64,000 nucleotides of DNA from Streptomyces viridochromogenes (GTDB lineage Bacteria; Actinomycetota; Actinomycetes; Streptomycetales; Streptomycetaceae). Of the stretch, positions 25,727-34,632 are shown piece by piece. The stretch lies in the NCBI RefSeq assembly GCF_001270495.1, contig NZ_LGUR01000162.1:1-64000 (forward strand). Direction: 5' to 3'. Each line of letters starts with the position of its first letter. Position 1 is the stretch's first letter. The notes under the pieces were generated by a model that ran no database searches, had not been told where the DNA came from, and saw only the letters and a list, made by a program, of their open reading frames with translations. Made by a program: the position numbers and the translations under genes.

Positions 25727-27568
25727 GTGAGTCATCGCGCTCCTATTGCCGTGACGACTTTCGAACGGGGCGCGAAGACCCTGGACACCCCCTGGCCGTT
25801 CATCGGCCGGGAGGACGAACTCGAACTGGTCCGCGGGTCCTTGAGCGCCGCTCGGAACGGCATCGTGATCACGGGCCCCGCGGGCTGCGGCAAGACCCGG
25901 CTCGTCACCGAGGCCGTCCGCGGCAGCGACCGCGTCCGGGTGGCCGGCACGCCGGAGACCCGCCGGATCCGCTTCGCCGCGTTCGCGCACCTCGTGCCCG
26001 AGTCGGCCTCCCTGCACGGCGCCTTCCAGCACCTGTCCGGCGTACGGCTGCTCCTGGTCGACGACGCGCATCTCCTCGACGACGCCTCCGCCGCCCTCGT
26101 CCACCAACTGGCCGTGCACGGACGCACCCGGCTCCTGGTCGTCACGACCGACGGCGCCCCGGTCCCGGGCGCGATCTCCCGGCTGTGGACCGGCGAACTC
26201 CTGCCCCGCCTCACCCTGGAGCCGCTGCCCCGCGAGGAGACCGGCCGGCTGCTGGCGGGCGGAAGGGACGGCGACGGCCCGGAGCCGCTCACCGTGAACC
26301 GGCTGCACCGCCTGTGCCGGGGAGACCTGCGGCTGCTGCGCGACCTGGTCGTCGGGGCGCGCGAGCGCGGGCTGCTCAGCCGCGTCCCGGACTCGGACGC
26401 GTGGGCGTGGCGCGGCCCGGTGCCGGTCACCCCGGCGGTACGCGAGCGCACCGCACACGTCCTCGGCCGCACCTGCCCCGACGAGCGCGAGAGCCTCGAA
26501 CGCCTCGCGTTCGCCGAGCCCTTGCCGCTGGACCTGGCCGCGTTCCCCCTCCGTGCCCTGGAACAGCTGGAGGCCGACTCCCTGGTCCACGTCGACGACC
26601 GGGGCGCCGTCCGCCTCGCCCACCCCCTGCACGGCCCGGTGCTGCGGGCCGCGGCCGGCCGGCTGCGGGCGAGGCGGCTGTCGCGTACGCCGGACCAGTG
26701 CGGCCCCGCCCTCGACGCCGAGCGGGCCGAGCTGATCCGCCGCATCGAGGAGGCGGACGTACGGGACATGCCCACGCCCGTGGGGGAGTGGCTGGTCGCG
26801 GAGGGCGCGCCGGTACCGGCCGGGTACGCGGCCGTACGCGCCCGGTTCGCGCGCCTGCGCGGGGAGCTGCGGGAGGCGGCGGCATGGGCGCGCGAGGGAC
26901 TGCGGGACAGCGGCGACGATCCGTCCTGCCGTCTCGAACTCGCTCTCGCCGCAGCGCAGTCGGGCGATGCTCCGGCCGCGCACAAGATCTCGGGTGGCCG
27001 CTCCCACGGGGGTGGGGCGGTCACCCGGCCGACAGCGGTCCGCGGCGCCGCCGACGGGGCGGTGGAGGCGATCACCGGCGACGCGTACGACGCCGTCCGC
27101 CTCGGTGCCCCCGAGCGTGCCGCGGGCCGCCTGACCGGTGTCTTCGCCGCCCATGCCGCCGCGCTCGACCGCGGCGACGGCCCCGCCCTGGACCGGGTGG
27201 CCGAAGAGCTGGAGGAGCGCGGCTTCCTGCTGTTCGCGGCCGAGGCGCACGCCCAGGCCGTACGCGCCCACCGCGACCCGAGGGCCGCGCGCACCGCACG
27301 CACGCGTGCCGTCGCCCTGGCCCGGCGCTGCCAGGGCGCCCGCACTCCGGCGCTCTCCGGCCTCGTCCTGGGCGAACTGACCGCCCGGCAGCGGCAGATC
27401 GTCAACCTGGCCGCCGCCGGACTGAGCAACCGCCAGATCGCCGAGAAGCTCACCCTGTCCGTCCGTACCGTCGGCAACCACCTCTACAGCGCCTATGCCC
27501 GCCTCGGCGCCGGTGACCGGGGCGCACTGCCGTGGCTGGTGGAGCTGCCGGACGCGCGGTCGGCGTGA
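25727..27568 (+). CDS. LuxR-family regulator with N-terminal ATPase domain
   Basis: This 613-aa protein has an AAA/NTPase part with Walker A GPAGCGKT (about residue 45) and Walker-B-like LLLVDDAHLLDD, a long helical middle, and a C-terminal LuxR helix-turn-helix LTARQRQIVNLAAAGLSNRQ. It is shorter than classical LAL (MalT-like) regulators of about 900 residues. The start at GTG 25727 is uncertain: GTG 25751 (MTTFERG) is possible, and neither has ideal ribosome-site spacing. It is divergent from the astacin-like gene, which it may regulate. Its signal is unknown. Confidence 0.8.
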   Translation: MSHRAPIAVTTFERGAKTLDTPWPFIGREDELELVRGSLSAARNGIVITGPAGCGKTRLVTEAVRGSDRVRVAGTPETRRIRFAAFAHLVPESASLHGAFQHLSGVRLLLVDDAHLLDDASAALVHQLAVHGRTRLLVVTTDGAPVPGAISRLWTGELLPRLTLEPLPREETGRLLAGGRDGDGPEPLTVNRLHRLCRGDLRLLRDLVVGARERGLLSRVPDSDAWAWRGPVPVTPAVRERTAHVLGRTCPDERESLERLAFAEPLPLDLAAFPLRALEQLEADSLVHVDDRGAVRLAHPLHGPVLRAAAGRLRARRLSRTPDQCGPALDAERAELIRRIEEADVRDMPTPVGEWLVAEGAPVPAGYAAVRARFARLRGELREAAAWAREGLRDSGDDPSCRLELALAAAQSGDAPAAHKISGGRSHGGGAVTRPTAVRGAADGAVEAITGDAYDAVRLGAPERAAGRLTGVFAAHAAALDRGDGPALDRVAEELEERGFLLFAAEAHAQAVRAHRDPRAARTARTRAVALARRCQGARTPALSGLVLGELTARQRQIVNLAAAGLSNRQIAEKLTLSVRTVGNHLYSAYARLGAGDRGALPWLVELPDARSA

Positions 27569-27619
27569 GCCGCGCGGAACGACCGGTGCGGTCCGTGGCC
27601 GACGCCGCGCCGCCGGGAT

Positions 27620-28378
27620 TCAGGAGCAGCAGCCTGAGCCGCCGGTGGGGGGTTGTGCGCCGTGGAGGTCGTCATCGTGGCCGGCGGCGATGCGTGCCCA
27701 TTGCGCGGTCGGCCGCCCGGACTCGCGGAACTGCTCGCCGCGCGCCGCGTACGGCTGCGGCCATCCGGGCGGCGAGTCCTCCCAGGTCTCCTGCCGTCCG
27801 TGGACCGTCATGTCGAGGATGCCGTAGGACGCAGCCATGGGTTCGACACCGCGGCCGGTGGTCCAGTACGTCTCGAAGACGCGGTCCCCGTCACGGAGGT
27901 AGCACGCCTTCATGCCGAAGTGCCGCCCGGCGACGAGCCGTTCGTGCGACTCGGCGGGAACGGAGTACCAGGGCATGTCCCAGCCCATGAAGCGTCGGTA
28001 CCGGTCGGACTCCTCGTAGGGGCCCTGGCAGAAGACGGCGAAGGTCACGTCACGCTGGTGCAGATAGGCCAGTTCGCGGACCTGGCCGGTGAAGAAGGTG
28101 CAGCCCTCGCACTGGTCGGCGGCGGTATGGCCGTCGTGCCACATGTGATACGACACGAACAGCTGGGTGCGGCCCTCGAAAACGTCGATCAGGGGGACGT
28201 GCCCCTTGCCTCCGACGAGCGGAGCGGACGGGTCCGCCTCGGTCATGGGCAACCGTCGCCGGGCGGCGGCGATCGCGTCGCCTTCTCGGGTGTGCGCCTT
28301 CTCGCGGGCGCGCAGGGTGTCGATGGCAGCCAGCCACTCCTCGCGGGAGACGACCGGTGGCTTGTTCACATCAGTCAT
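27620..28378 (-). CDS. DUF899 thioredoxin-fold protein
   Basis: This 252-aa protein shows the DUF899 hallmarks REEWLAAIDTLRAREKAHTR, the region LFVSYHMWHDGHTAADQCEGC and CQGPYEESDRYRRFMGWDMPWYSV. The family has a thioredoxin-like fold but lacks a standard CxxC; Cys in QCEGC could serve redox chemistry. Function is not established. It ends in a Cys pair (GSGCCS). It is a single gene convergent with the LuxR-type regulator. Confidence 0.85.
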   Translation of the reverse strand: MTDVNKPPVVSREEWLAAIDTLRAREKAHTREGDAIAAARRRLPMTEADPSAPLVGGKGHVPLIDVFEGRTQLFVSYHMWHDGHTAADQCEGCTFFTGQVRELAYLHQRDVTFAVFCQGPYEESDRYRRFMGWDMPWYSVPAESHERLVAGRHFGMKACYLRDGDRVFETYWTTGRGVEPMAASYGILDMTVHGRQETWEDSPPGWPQPYAARGEQFRESGRPTAQWARIAAGHDDDLHGAQPPTGGSGCCS

Positions 28379-28450
28379 GCGGGTACTGACCCGACAGCCC
28401 GCACGAACTCATCGGCCGAGCACGGCCGGACCTCCGGTCGCCGAGCGCCC

Positions 28451-31060
28451 CTACGCCGCACCGAACGCCGAGAACGCCCACCCCGTCGCCTGGTGCAGCG
28501 CGTCGCCCGGCAGGACCGCCCGGGCGTCGCGCAGTGCCTCCGCCAGCGAGAGTCCTTCGCTGAGCCCCTTGTGCAGGGCGAGCATCAGCGGCACCACCGC
28601 GGCGTCGTTGACCGGCGCGGTGCACGCCACCACACCCGCCGTGCCCAGCGGCAGCAGCGCGGTGACCAGGCCGAGCAGTTCGTCGGCGCCCACCGACGCG
28701 AACCGGGCCGTGTCGCAGCAGGAGAGGATGATCCGGTACGGGCTGCGGTCCAGGCGCTCGAAGTCGTGCACGACGATCGGCCCGTCGGCCATCCGCAGCG
28801 ACGAGAACAGCGGGCTGTCCGCGCGGAACGTACCGTGGGCGGCGATATGGGCCAGCGCGGCGCCGTCGAGCTCCTCCAATACGCGCGGCACGCGCGCGTC
28901 GGCGTGCTCCAGGACGACGGCACCGCCGTACCGGCCGGCCAGATGCGGCACCTCCGCACCGCCGGTCGCCAGACCCGGCCCGCGCACCAGCACCTGGCGG
29001 CCACCCGGCGGCGGCTCGGTCTCCCGGGCGCGCAGCCAGCTGCTCGCCGACGGCGACACGCTGAGCACCCGCTCGCGCAGCGACGGCAGCAGCGCCCACG
29101 GCACGCGGTGCAGCCGGGACGGCGGTACGACGACCACGGGCCCGTCGCCCAGATGCGCCGCCGCCGGACCGAGCAGCAGCTCCTCCAGACGCCGCCCCGC
29201 CGCTTCGACGACCGGCAGCCGTCCTTCCGCCCCGGGGTGGGCCAGCCGCCGCAGCCCTGCCTGGACATGCTCGGCCTCGGTCTCCGCGTCGGCCAGCAGC
29301 CCGCCCTCGTACCGGCGCACCCGCCCCTGCCCGCACAGCAGCACCTGCACCCGCCCGTCCAGCACGGCGAGTTCCACCAGACGTACGTCGTCCTCGCCGA
29401 GCCGTTCCAGCAGCCGGCCCGGGTCGAAGCGGAAGCCGTCGCCGGGTGTGTCGCCGCGCAGGTGCAGGGTGCGGGCGCGTATCTCCCGTTCCAGGCGCCG
29501 CTGTTCGCGCTCCAGCGCCGGAACCGGACGGGCCTCGCCGCGGGCCTCCTCGGCGCGCGCCGCGATCTCCCGGAACGCCGTCAGGACACTCTGGAGCTCC
29601 GGATCGGCCGGTGGCCGGGTCGGCGGCGTGGACAGCGCGGTGGCCCGCCAGCGCTCGCTCCACACCAACAGCCGGCGCGGACCGCCGGAGTCGAGGCTCG
29701 CCTGCTGGGCCAGCGCGGCGAGCTCGGCGCCCTGCGCGGTGGCGCGGGCCCTGAGCTCCGAGGCGCCCAGCGTCATCCGGTGCGCGTCGAGCACGTCCAG
29801 GCCGCGCCGGCAGGCCTCCACCACGCCGCGCCCCGACCCGGCGGCCCGGGCCCGCAGCGCCTGCGCCGCCCAGCCCGTCATCCGCGCCAGCGGCGGACCG
29901 CTGTGCCGGCTGCGGGCGGCGACGCCCAGATGCCGCTCGGCGTCGGCCCGCCAGCCCAGACCGAGCGCGATCCGGCCCGCGAGCAGCGAGGCCTCCGGCG
30001 CGGCCGGCGCGCCGAAGGACGCCAGCCGCTCGGCGACCGCCGCCGTGTCGGCCACCAGCCGCCCCGAACTGCGCCCGGCGGCGACCCGCGCCTCGATCAG
30101 CACCAGCCGGGCATGCGTCTCCCACCAGCTGCGCCGCTGCCCGGCGAACAGCCGTACGGCCATGTCGGCGCGCGCGATCGCGGTGTGCGCCTCGCCCGCC
30201 AGCCGGGCGGCACGCGCGGCGGCCAGCAGCAGCTCGGCCTTGCGGGTGGACTGGCCGCCGATGCCGTCGAGCACGCCGATCGCCGCGTCGGCCTCGCCCA
30301 GCGCCTCCGGGGCCAACCCGGCGGCCATCAGCACCTCGCAGCGGCGGATGTTCAGCATGAACGTCGGGGTGCCGAGCTTGGCGTACCGCTCCTCGGCCTC
30401 GTCGAGCAGCCGCAGCGCGGCCGGGATGTCGCCCGACCGGAACGCCGCGAGCCCCCGGCTCTCCACCGCGTCGGCCTTGTCGTGCTCCTGGCCCGTCGTG
30501 TCCCACAGTGCCTCGGCCGCGGTGAAGTCGGCGTCCGCCCGGTCCACCGCGCCGAGCGCCAGATGCACGGTGGCGCGCAGGGTCAGCGCCCGAGCGGTCC
30601 AGATGACGTCGTCCACCTGCCGCAGCACGGGGATCGCCCGGCGCACGTCCTCCAGCGCCTCCCGGTGCTGGCCGAGGACCCAGCGGGCGTAGGCCCGGCG
30701 GTACAGCACGCGCGCGCGAGTATGTCCGCTGCCCCGCTCGATCCCGCGCTCCAGCGCGGCCAACCCCTGCTGGGTGCGGCCCGCGTGCACCAACGCGACG
30801 CCGAGCGCGGCCAGGACGTCCGCCTCCCGGTCGGCCGACTCCGCGCGCGCCGCGAGATCCCGGGCACGCCGCAGGTGGTGGAGGGCGATGCGCATATCGC
30901 CCCAGTCCCGCTGCCAGATGCCGATCACCTGGTGGGCGACGGAGGCGTGCAACGGCGACGGATCGGCGTCGAGCACCCCTTCCGCCCTCGCCAGCGCGTC
31001 GTTCGGGGCGGCGAACACCATCGGCAGCAGTTCGAGAACCGAGTCGCTTCCCGCTGTCAC
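28451..31060 (-). CDS. CHAT-domain (caspase-like) protease with TPR repeats
   Basis: This protein of about 869 residues has an N-terminal half of TPR-type helical repeats (for example DMRIALHHLRRARDLAARAE) and a C-terminal CHAT domain with the caspase-like dyad: His in HIAAHGTF (about residue 738) and Cys in ILSCCDTA (about 782). GTG 31060 is chosen because a -10 TACCAT lies 7 nt before it, the leaderless arrangement; an in-frame ATG at 31096 would lie upstream of the promoter. It is divergent from an S8 protease, sigma factor and 162-aa gene. CHAT proteases often act in conflict or regulated proteolysis systems and cleave a partner protein. Confidence 0.85.
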   Translation of the reverse strand: MTAGSDSVLELLPMVFAAPNDALARAEGVLDADPSPLHASVAHQVIGIWQRDWGDMRIALHHLRRARDLAARAESADREADVLAALGVALVHAGRTQQGLAALERGIERGSGHTRARVLYRRAYARWVLGQHREALEDVRRAIPVLRQVDDVIWTARALTLRATVHLALGAVDRADADFTAAEALWDTTGQEHDKADAVESRGLAAFRSGDIPAALRLLDEAEERYAKLGTPTFMLNIRRCEVLMAAGLAPEALGEADAAIGVLDGIGGQSTRKAELLLAAARAARLAGEAHTAIARADMAVRLFAGQRRSWWETHARLVLIEARVAAGRSSGRLVADTAAVAERLASFGAPAAPEASLLAGRIALGLGWRADAERHLGVAARSRHSGPPLARMTGWAAQALRARAAGSGRGVVEACRRGLDVLDAHRMTLGASELRARATAQGAELAALAQQASLDSGGPRRLLVWSERWRATALSTPPTRPPADPELQSVLTAFREIAARAEEARGEARPVPALEREQRRLEREIRARTLHLRGDTPGDGFRFDPGRLLERLGEDDVRLVELAVLDGRVQVLLCGQGRVRRYEGGLLADAETEAEHVQAGLRRLAHPGAEGRLPVVEAAGRRLEELLLGPAAAHLGDGPVVVVPPSRLHRVPWALLPSLRERVLSVSPSASSWLRARETEPPPGGRQVLVRGPGLATGGAEVPHLAGRYGGAVVLEHADARVPRVLEELDGAALAHIAAHGTFRADSPLFSSLRMADGPIVVHDFERLDRSPYRIILSCCDTARFASVGADELLGLVTALLPLGTAGVVACTAPVNDAAVVPLMLALHKGLSEGLSLAEALRDARAVLPGDALHQATGWAFSAFGAA

Positions 31061-31061
31061 T

Positions 31062-31083
31062 CCAGGGATGGTAGTTGCCCCGG
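31062..31083 (-). promoter_or_regulatory. -10 region giving a leaderless CHAT mRNA
   Basis: On the minus strand TACCAT is followed after 7 nt by GTG 31060. No Shine-Dalgarno is available at that start. The -35 region is weak. Confidence 0.4.
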
Positions 31084-31169
31084 AACCATGCCACACCCGT
31101 TTGGCGCTGTATCAATCAGCGACCGCCCGGCTCTGACTGACGAACGTCGCCTCAGGGGGAGGACCCGCC

Positions 31170-32609
31170 ATGGCACCACAGCGATTCCACGAGCAGTTCG
31201 AGCAGATCCAGCGTTCCATGCCCGACGTCCCCCTCGCGATGGGACCGGACGACTCCGCCGAGTTCATCTACGAGAAGGGGTACGTGCTGGTCCGCGACGG
31301 CGAGGACGCCCGCGTCGTCGAGGACACCGTGCGCGCGCACTTCACCGCCGACCCCGACCTGGTCCAGGACAACGTGCGCCGCGCGAGCCCGCGGACCAAC
31401 CGCTCGGGCATCACCCGTATCCGGGTCGGCGACCCCGGCGCGGGAGACCGCAGCGGCGACCCCACCGTGGCGCACGCCCTGCGCGCCCTGCGGGAGACCG
31501 AGGGCCGGGCCGGACGACGGCTCGTCAGCCGCAACCACCTCGTGGGGATCACGGGAGACGTCAACTCCTGTCCCGGTGACGAACCCGCGCCCGCCCCGCT
31601 CGCCGACGGCACCAACCCCACGGCGGCCGAGGGCGTCCACGACCCGGACACCGCCGTCGGCGTCCTCGTCATCGACACCGGCCTCATGCACGACTACCGA
31701 TCCTTCCCGCTGCTGGCCCACACCGAGGGCGACGCCCAGGTCCAGGAGTGCGACGGCCAGGGCATCCTCCAGCAGTACGTCGGCCACGGCACCTTCATCG
31801 CCGGGCTCGTCGCCGCCGTGGCGCCCAACACGGACATCACGGTCCGCAACACGCTCCACGACGCGGGCGCCATCCTGGAGTCCGAGTTCGGCGAGAAGCT
31901 CTTCGAGGCCGTCGACGCGGGCGGCTGGCCCGACATCCTCAGCCTCTCCGCCGGCACCTCCAACGGCCGCACCGACGGTCTGCTCGGCGTCGAGGCGTTC
32001 ATGCTGGAACTGCGCGAGCAGCGCACCCTGCTCGTCGCGGCGGCCGGCAACAACGGCAGCGCCACCCCCTTCTGGCCCGCCGCCTACGCCGACCTGCCCG
32101 ACTACCAGGACGTCGTGCTGTCGGTCGGAGCGCTGCGCGGCGACGGCGAGTTCGGCGCCTGCTTCAGCAACCACGGCGGCTGGGTGAAGGTGTACGCCCC
32201 CGGTGAGCGCCTCACCAGCGCCCTCACCGGCTTCGACACCCCCGTGCCGTACGTGTACCAGCACTCCACCTACGACGCCTGCCGGTTCGGCTTCGGCTAC
32301 TCCTGCACCTGCCAGGCCCCGCGCCACACCGGCGTGTTGAGCGAGCAGGGCGTCGGCGGCGCGGGGCCCGACCAGGTGATGTTCGAGGGGTACGCGCACT
32401 GGAGCGGCACCTCGTTCGCCACGCCCCTCGTCGCCGGCATGATCGCCGCCCACATGAGCGCGCAGGCGGAGCGCGACCCCCGGGTCGCCCGGTACAAGAT
32501 GCTCGCGGCGAACTCCGGGTTCGCGGAGGTGCGAGGGGCGCATGTGCCGGCCCTTCGCCCCCCGACCTGGCGCCCTGTCTCCGTCACACCCCCGGCTCCT
32601 CGGTCATGA
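31170..32609 (+). CDS. Intracellular subtilisin-like S8 serine protease
   Basis: This 479-aa protein has the catalytic triad in VLVIDTGL (Asp169), GHGTFIAG (His206) and SGTSFATP (Ser near 413), plus the oxyanion Asn in AAAGNNGS. There is no signal peptide, so it should act in the cytoplasm. An insertion rich in Cys (YDACRFGFGYSCTCQAPRH) lies before the Ser motif. GGGGGAGGACC precedes ATG 31170. Its stop overlaps ATG 32606 and is followed by a sigma factor gene; it is divergent from the CHAT protease. Likely targets are partner proteins of this module, for example the sigma factor or its control protein (inference). Confidence 0.88.
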   Translation: MAPQRFHEQFEQIQRSMPDVPLAMGPDDSAEFIYEKGYVLVRDGEDARVVEDTVRAHFTADPDLVQDNVRRASPRTNRSGITRIRVGDPGAGDRSGDPTVAHALRALRETEGRAGRRLVSRNHLVGITGDVNSCPGDEPAPAPLADGTNPTAAEGVHDPDTAVGVLVIDTGLMHDYRSFPLLAHTEGDAQVQECDGQGILQQYVGHGTFIAGLVAAVAPNTDITVRNTLHDAGAILESEFGEKLFEAVDAGGWPDILSLSAGTSNGRTDGLLGVEAFMLELREQRTLLVAAAGNNGSATPFWPAAYADLPDYQDVVLSVGALRGDGEFGACFSNHGGWVKVYAPGERLTSALTGFDTPVPYVYQHSTYDACRFGFGYSCTCQAPRHTGVLSEQGVGGAGPDQVMFEGYAHWSGTSFATPLVAGMIAAHMSAQAERDPRVARYKMLAANSGFAEVRGAHVPALRPPTWRPVSVTPPAPRS

Positions 32610-32668
32610 GGGTCGGAACCGCCCCCTCCGCGGCGTACGATGACTTGCCGTACACGAGGGGTGGGGCT

Positions 32669-33209
32669 GTGGACCGTGCGGATGTCGGTGCGTTGGTCCA
32701 GTCCGCCGTCGACGGTGACGCGGCGGCCTGGAAGGCGCTCGTAGAGGGGCTGAGCCCGCTGCTGTGGTCCGTCGTGCGCGCACACCGGCTCTCCGACGCC
32801 GACGCCCACGAGGTGTACCAGACCGTCTGGTTCCGCTTCGCCCAGCATCTCGGGCGGATCCACCGCACGGCACGAATGCCTGAAGGTGCTCAAGAGCTCA
32901 AGGCGGCTGACCGTGACGAGCGATCCGCAGCTGCTCGACCGGGTCAGCGAGGAGCGTACGCCCGAGCAGTACGTCCTGGACTCCGAGGAGGCCGCCGCCG
33001 AGTCCGAGCGGATCCGCTGGATGTGGCAGGAGTTCGAGGAACTCGGCGACCGCTGCCGCCAGTTGCTGCGCGTGCTGATGGCCTCGCCGCCGCCCAGCTA
33101 CCACGAGGTGTCCGCCGCACTGGGCATCGCCGTGGGCAGCATCGGGCCGCTGCGCCAGCGCTGTCTGCGCCGACTGCGCGCCCGACTCGACGCACGGGGA
33201 GCACTGTGA
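32669..33209 (+). pseudogene. ECF-like RNA polymerase sigma factor, disrupted by a frameshifting deletion
   Basis: The N-terminal half (VDRADVGALVQSAVDGDAAA, then VYQTVWFRFAQHLGRI) is sigma region 2; the C-terminal half (STARHECLKVLKSSRRL, then SPPPSYHEVSAALGIAVGSI) is the end of region 2 and region 4. The halves lie in different frames and meet at about 32858-32861. Compared with usual family members, about 11-12 residues between LGRI and STARHEC are missing, so some 31-37 nt appear lost from region 2.4. The start is taken as GTG 32669 behind GAGGGGTGGGGC; ATG 32606, overlapping the protease stop, is also possible. A sequencing or assembly error is an alternative to real loss of function. 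Confidence 0.75.
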
Positions 33210-33694
33210 ACAACGACATGCACGACGAAGTGACGGGCCGGGAGCCCTTCGATGACGACGGGGTCGACGTGGAACTGCTGGAGGAGGAACTGCGCCAGGC
33301 AGCCGCCATCCTGGACCCCGTACCGGCCCAGCTGCGGCAGACCGCCGTCGACGCCTTCGCACTGCACGATCTCGACGCCCGGATCGCCGAGTTGACCTTC
33401 GACTCGGTCGTGGACGCCATTCCGGTCAGGGGGGTGACGGACGCGCCGCGGATGCTGACCTTCCGCGCGGGCGATGTGACCGTCGACGTGGAAGTGACCG
33501 CGCAGGGTCTGATGGGGCAGGTGCTGCCGCCGCACAAGGCGTGGATCGAGGTGCTGGGCGGCCCGCAGTCGGCCGTGCCGGTCGTCGCCGACGACATGGG
33601 CCGCTTCACCAGCGACGCACCGCCGAGCGGCCCCTTCGCCCTGCGGCTGCGGACCGGCGGCGAGGTCGTGGTCACGGAGTGGCTGCGCGCCTGA
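33206..33694 (+). CDS. Conserved 162-aa partner of the sigma/protease module
   Basis: GTG 33206 overlaps the sigma stop (GTGA), so it is coupled to the sigma gene. An acidic N-terminus (EPFDDDGVDVELLEEELRQA) leads to a helical stretch LRQTAVDAFALHDLDARIAE and a beta-rich C-terminal part ending GPFALRLRTGGEVVVTEWLR. There is no membrane segment or zinc-binding anti-sigma motif. The pairing suggests an anti-sigma or sigma-modulating role, or a protease substrate (inference). I do not recognise the family by name. Confidence 0.7.
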   Translation: MNNDMHDEVTGREPFDDDGVDVELLEEELRQAAAILDPVPAQLRQTAVDAFALHDLDARIAELTFDSVVDAIPVRGVTDAPRMLTFRAGDVTVDVEVTAQGLMGQVLPPHKAWIEVLGGPQSAVPVVADDMGRFTSDAPPSGPFALRLRTGGEVVVTEWLRA

Positions 33695-33703
33695 GACCTC
33701 GGG

Positions 33704-34501
33704 TCAGGAGGAGACGGCGTCGACCAGCGCCGCCAACGCCCGCACGAGCCGGGTGAGTCCGGAACCGACCGGACCACCCGGCTCCGCCATGTACGTGTCC
33801 CGGCGGATCTCGACCATCAGGGCGCTGACACGCGGATCGCCCCCGTAGAACTCCAGCGGGACGTACGTACCGCTGAACGGGCTGTCGAGCGCCGTCTCCC
33901 CGCACGGCGCGAACGCCTCCCGGGCCGCGGCGAGCAGCGCGGGCGGCGTGTGGAAGGAATCGGTGCCCAGGCAGACGGCCGGTCGCGGGCCGCCGCCGTG
34001 CAGTTCGTAGGGAAGCGGAGCGGTCGGGTAGGAGTGGACGTCGATGATCACGGCCCGGCCGGTGACGGCGAGGCGATCGGCCACGGCGTCCGTCATGGCC
34101 CTCGCGTACGGCCGGAAGTACCGCTCGACGAGCGGCTCGGCGTCGGTATCGGCAGGCCGCAACGGCTCCTTGTGCGTGGTCCGCGTGTACACGGCGCCCA
34201 TCCCCACGGCCAGCATCTCCTCCCGCTCGTCCGGGAACCGCTCCGGGTCGACGACCAGCCGCGAGAGCCGGTTGACGAACCGCCACGGGGTGACCCGCGA
34301 CGCCTTGGCCGCCTCCGCTGCGAGCTCAGCGGTGTGCGCGTCGACGATGTGGTCCAGCTCCCGCTCCAGCGCGGAGTCGTCCAGCACGATCCCCGCGCGC
34401 ACCTCGGGCGGTATCTCCCGCGCCGAGTGCGGCACATGAAGGATCACCGGCGATTCCGCGGCCCCGGGGAGCAACTCGAACGACGGTACGGCGGAGGTCA
34501 T
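33704..34501 (-). CDS. N-formylglutamate amidohydrolase family protein
   Basis: This 265-aa protein contains ILHVPHSAREIPPEVRAGI, ELDHIVDAHT, VVDPERFPDE and IIDVHSYPTAPLPYE, the conserved zinc-hydrolase motifs of N-formylglutamate amidohydrolases. ATG 34501 is preferred over the start 45 nt upstream because MTSAVPSFELLPGA aligns better with a normal N-terminus. The family releases formate and glutamate at the end of one histidine degradation route, but no hut genes are nearby, so the substrate may differ. It is convergent with the 162-aa gene. Confidence 0.85.
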   Translation of the reverse strand: MTSAVPSFELLPGAAESPVILHVPHSAREIPPEVRAGIVLDDSALERELDHIVDAHTAELAAEAAKASRVTPWRFVNRLSRLVVDPERFPDEREEMLAVGMGAVYTRTTHKEPLRPADTDAEPLVERYFRPYARAMTDAVADRLAVTGRAVIIDVHSYPTAPLPYELHGGGPRPAVCLGTDSFHTPPALLAAAREAFAPCGETALDSPFSGTYVPLEFYGGDPRVSALMVEIRRDTYMAEPGGPVGSGLTRLVRALAALVDAVSS

Positions 34502-34632
34502 GACGGCTGCTCCCGGGGCGTTGTCAGTGGCGTGGTGCACCATCACAGCATGACCATCGGCGACCAGCGGCCGGCCGACCCGGCCGCGCCGTGCCTAGGT
34601 GACGACGACGTCGACATCGCGACCCGGGACTG

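Noticed and set aside
32606..33694. One long frame joining sigma N-terminus, an Arg-rich stretch and the 162-aa protein
   Set aside because: The middle is out-of-frame sigma coding sequence created by the deletion; the 162-aa gene has its own GTG with a GTGA overlap.
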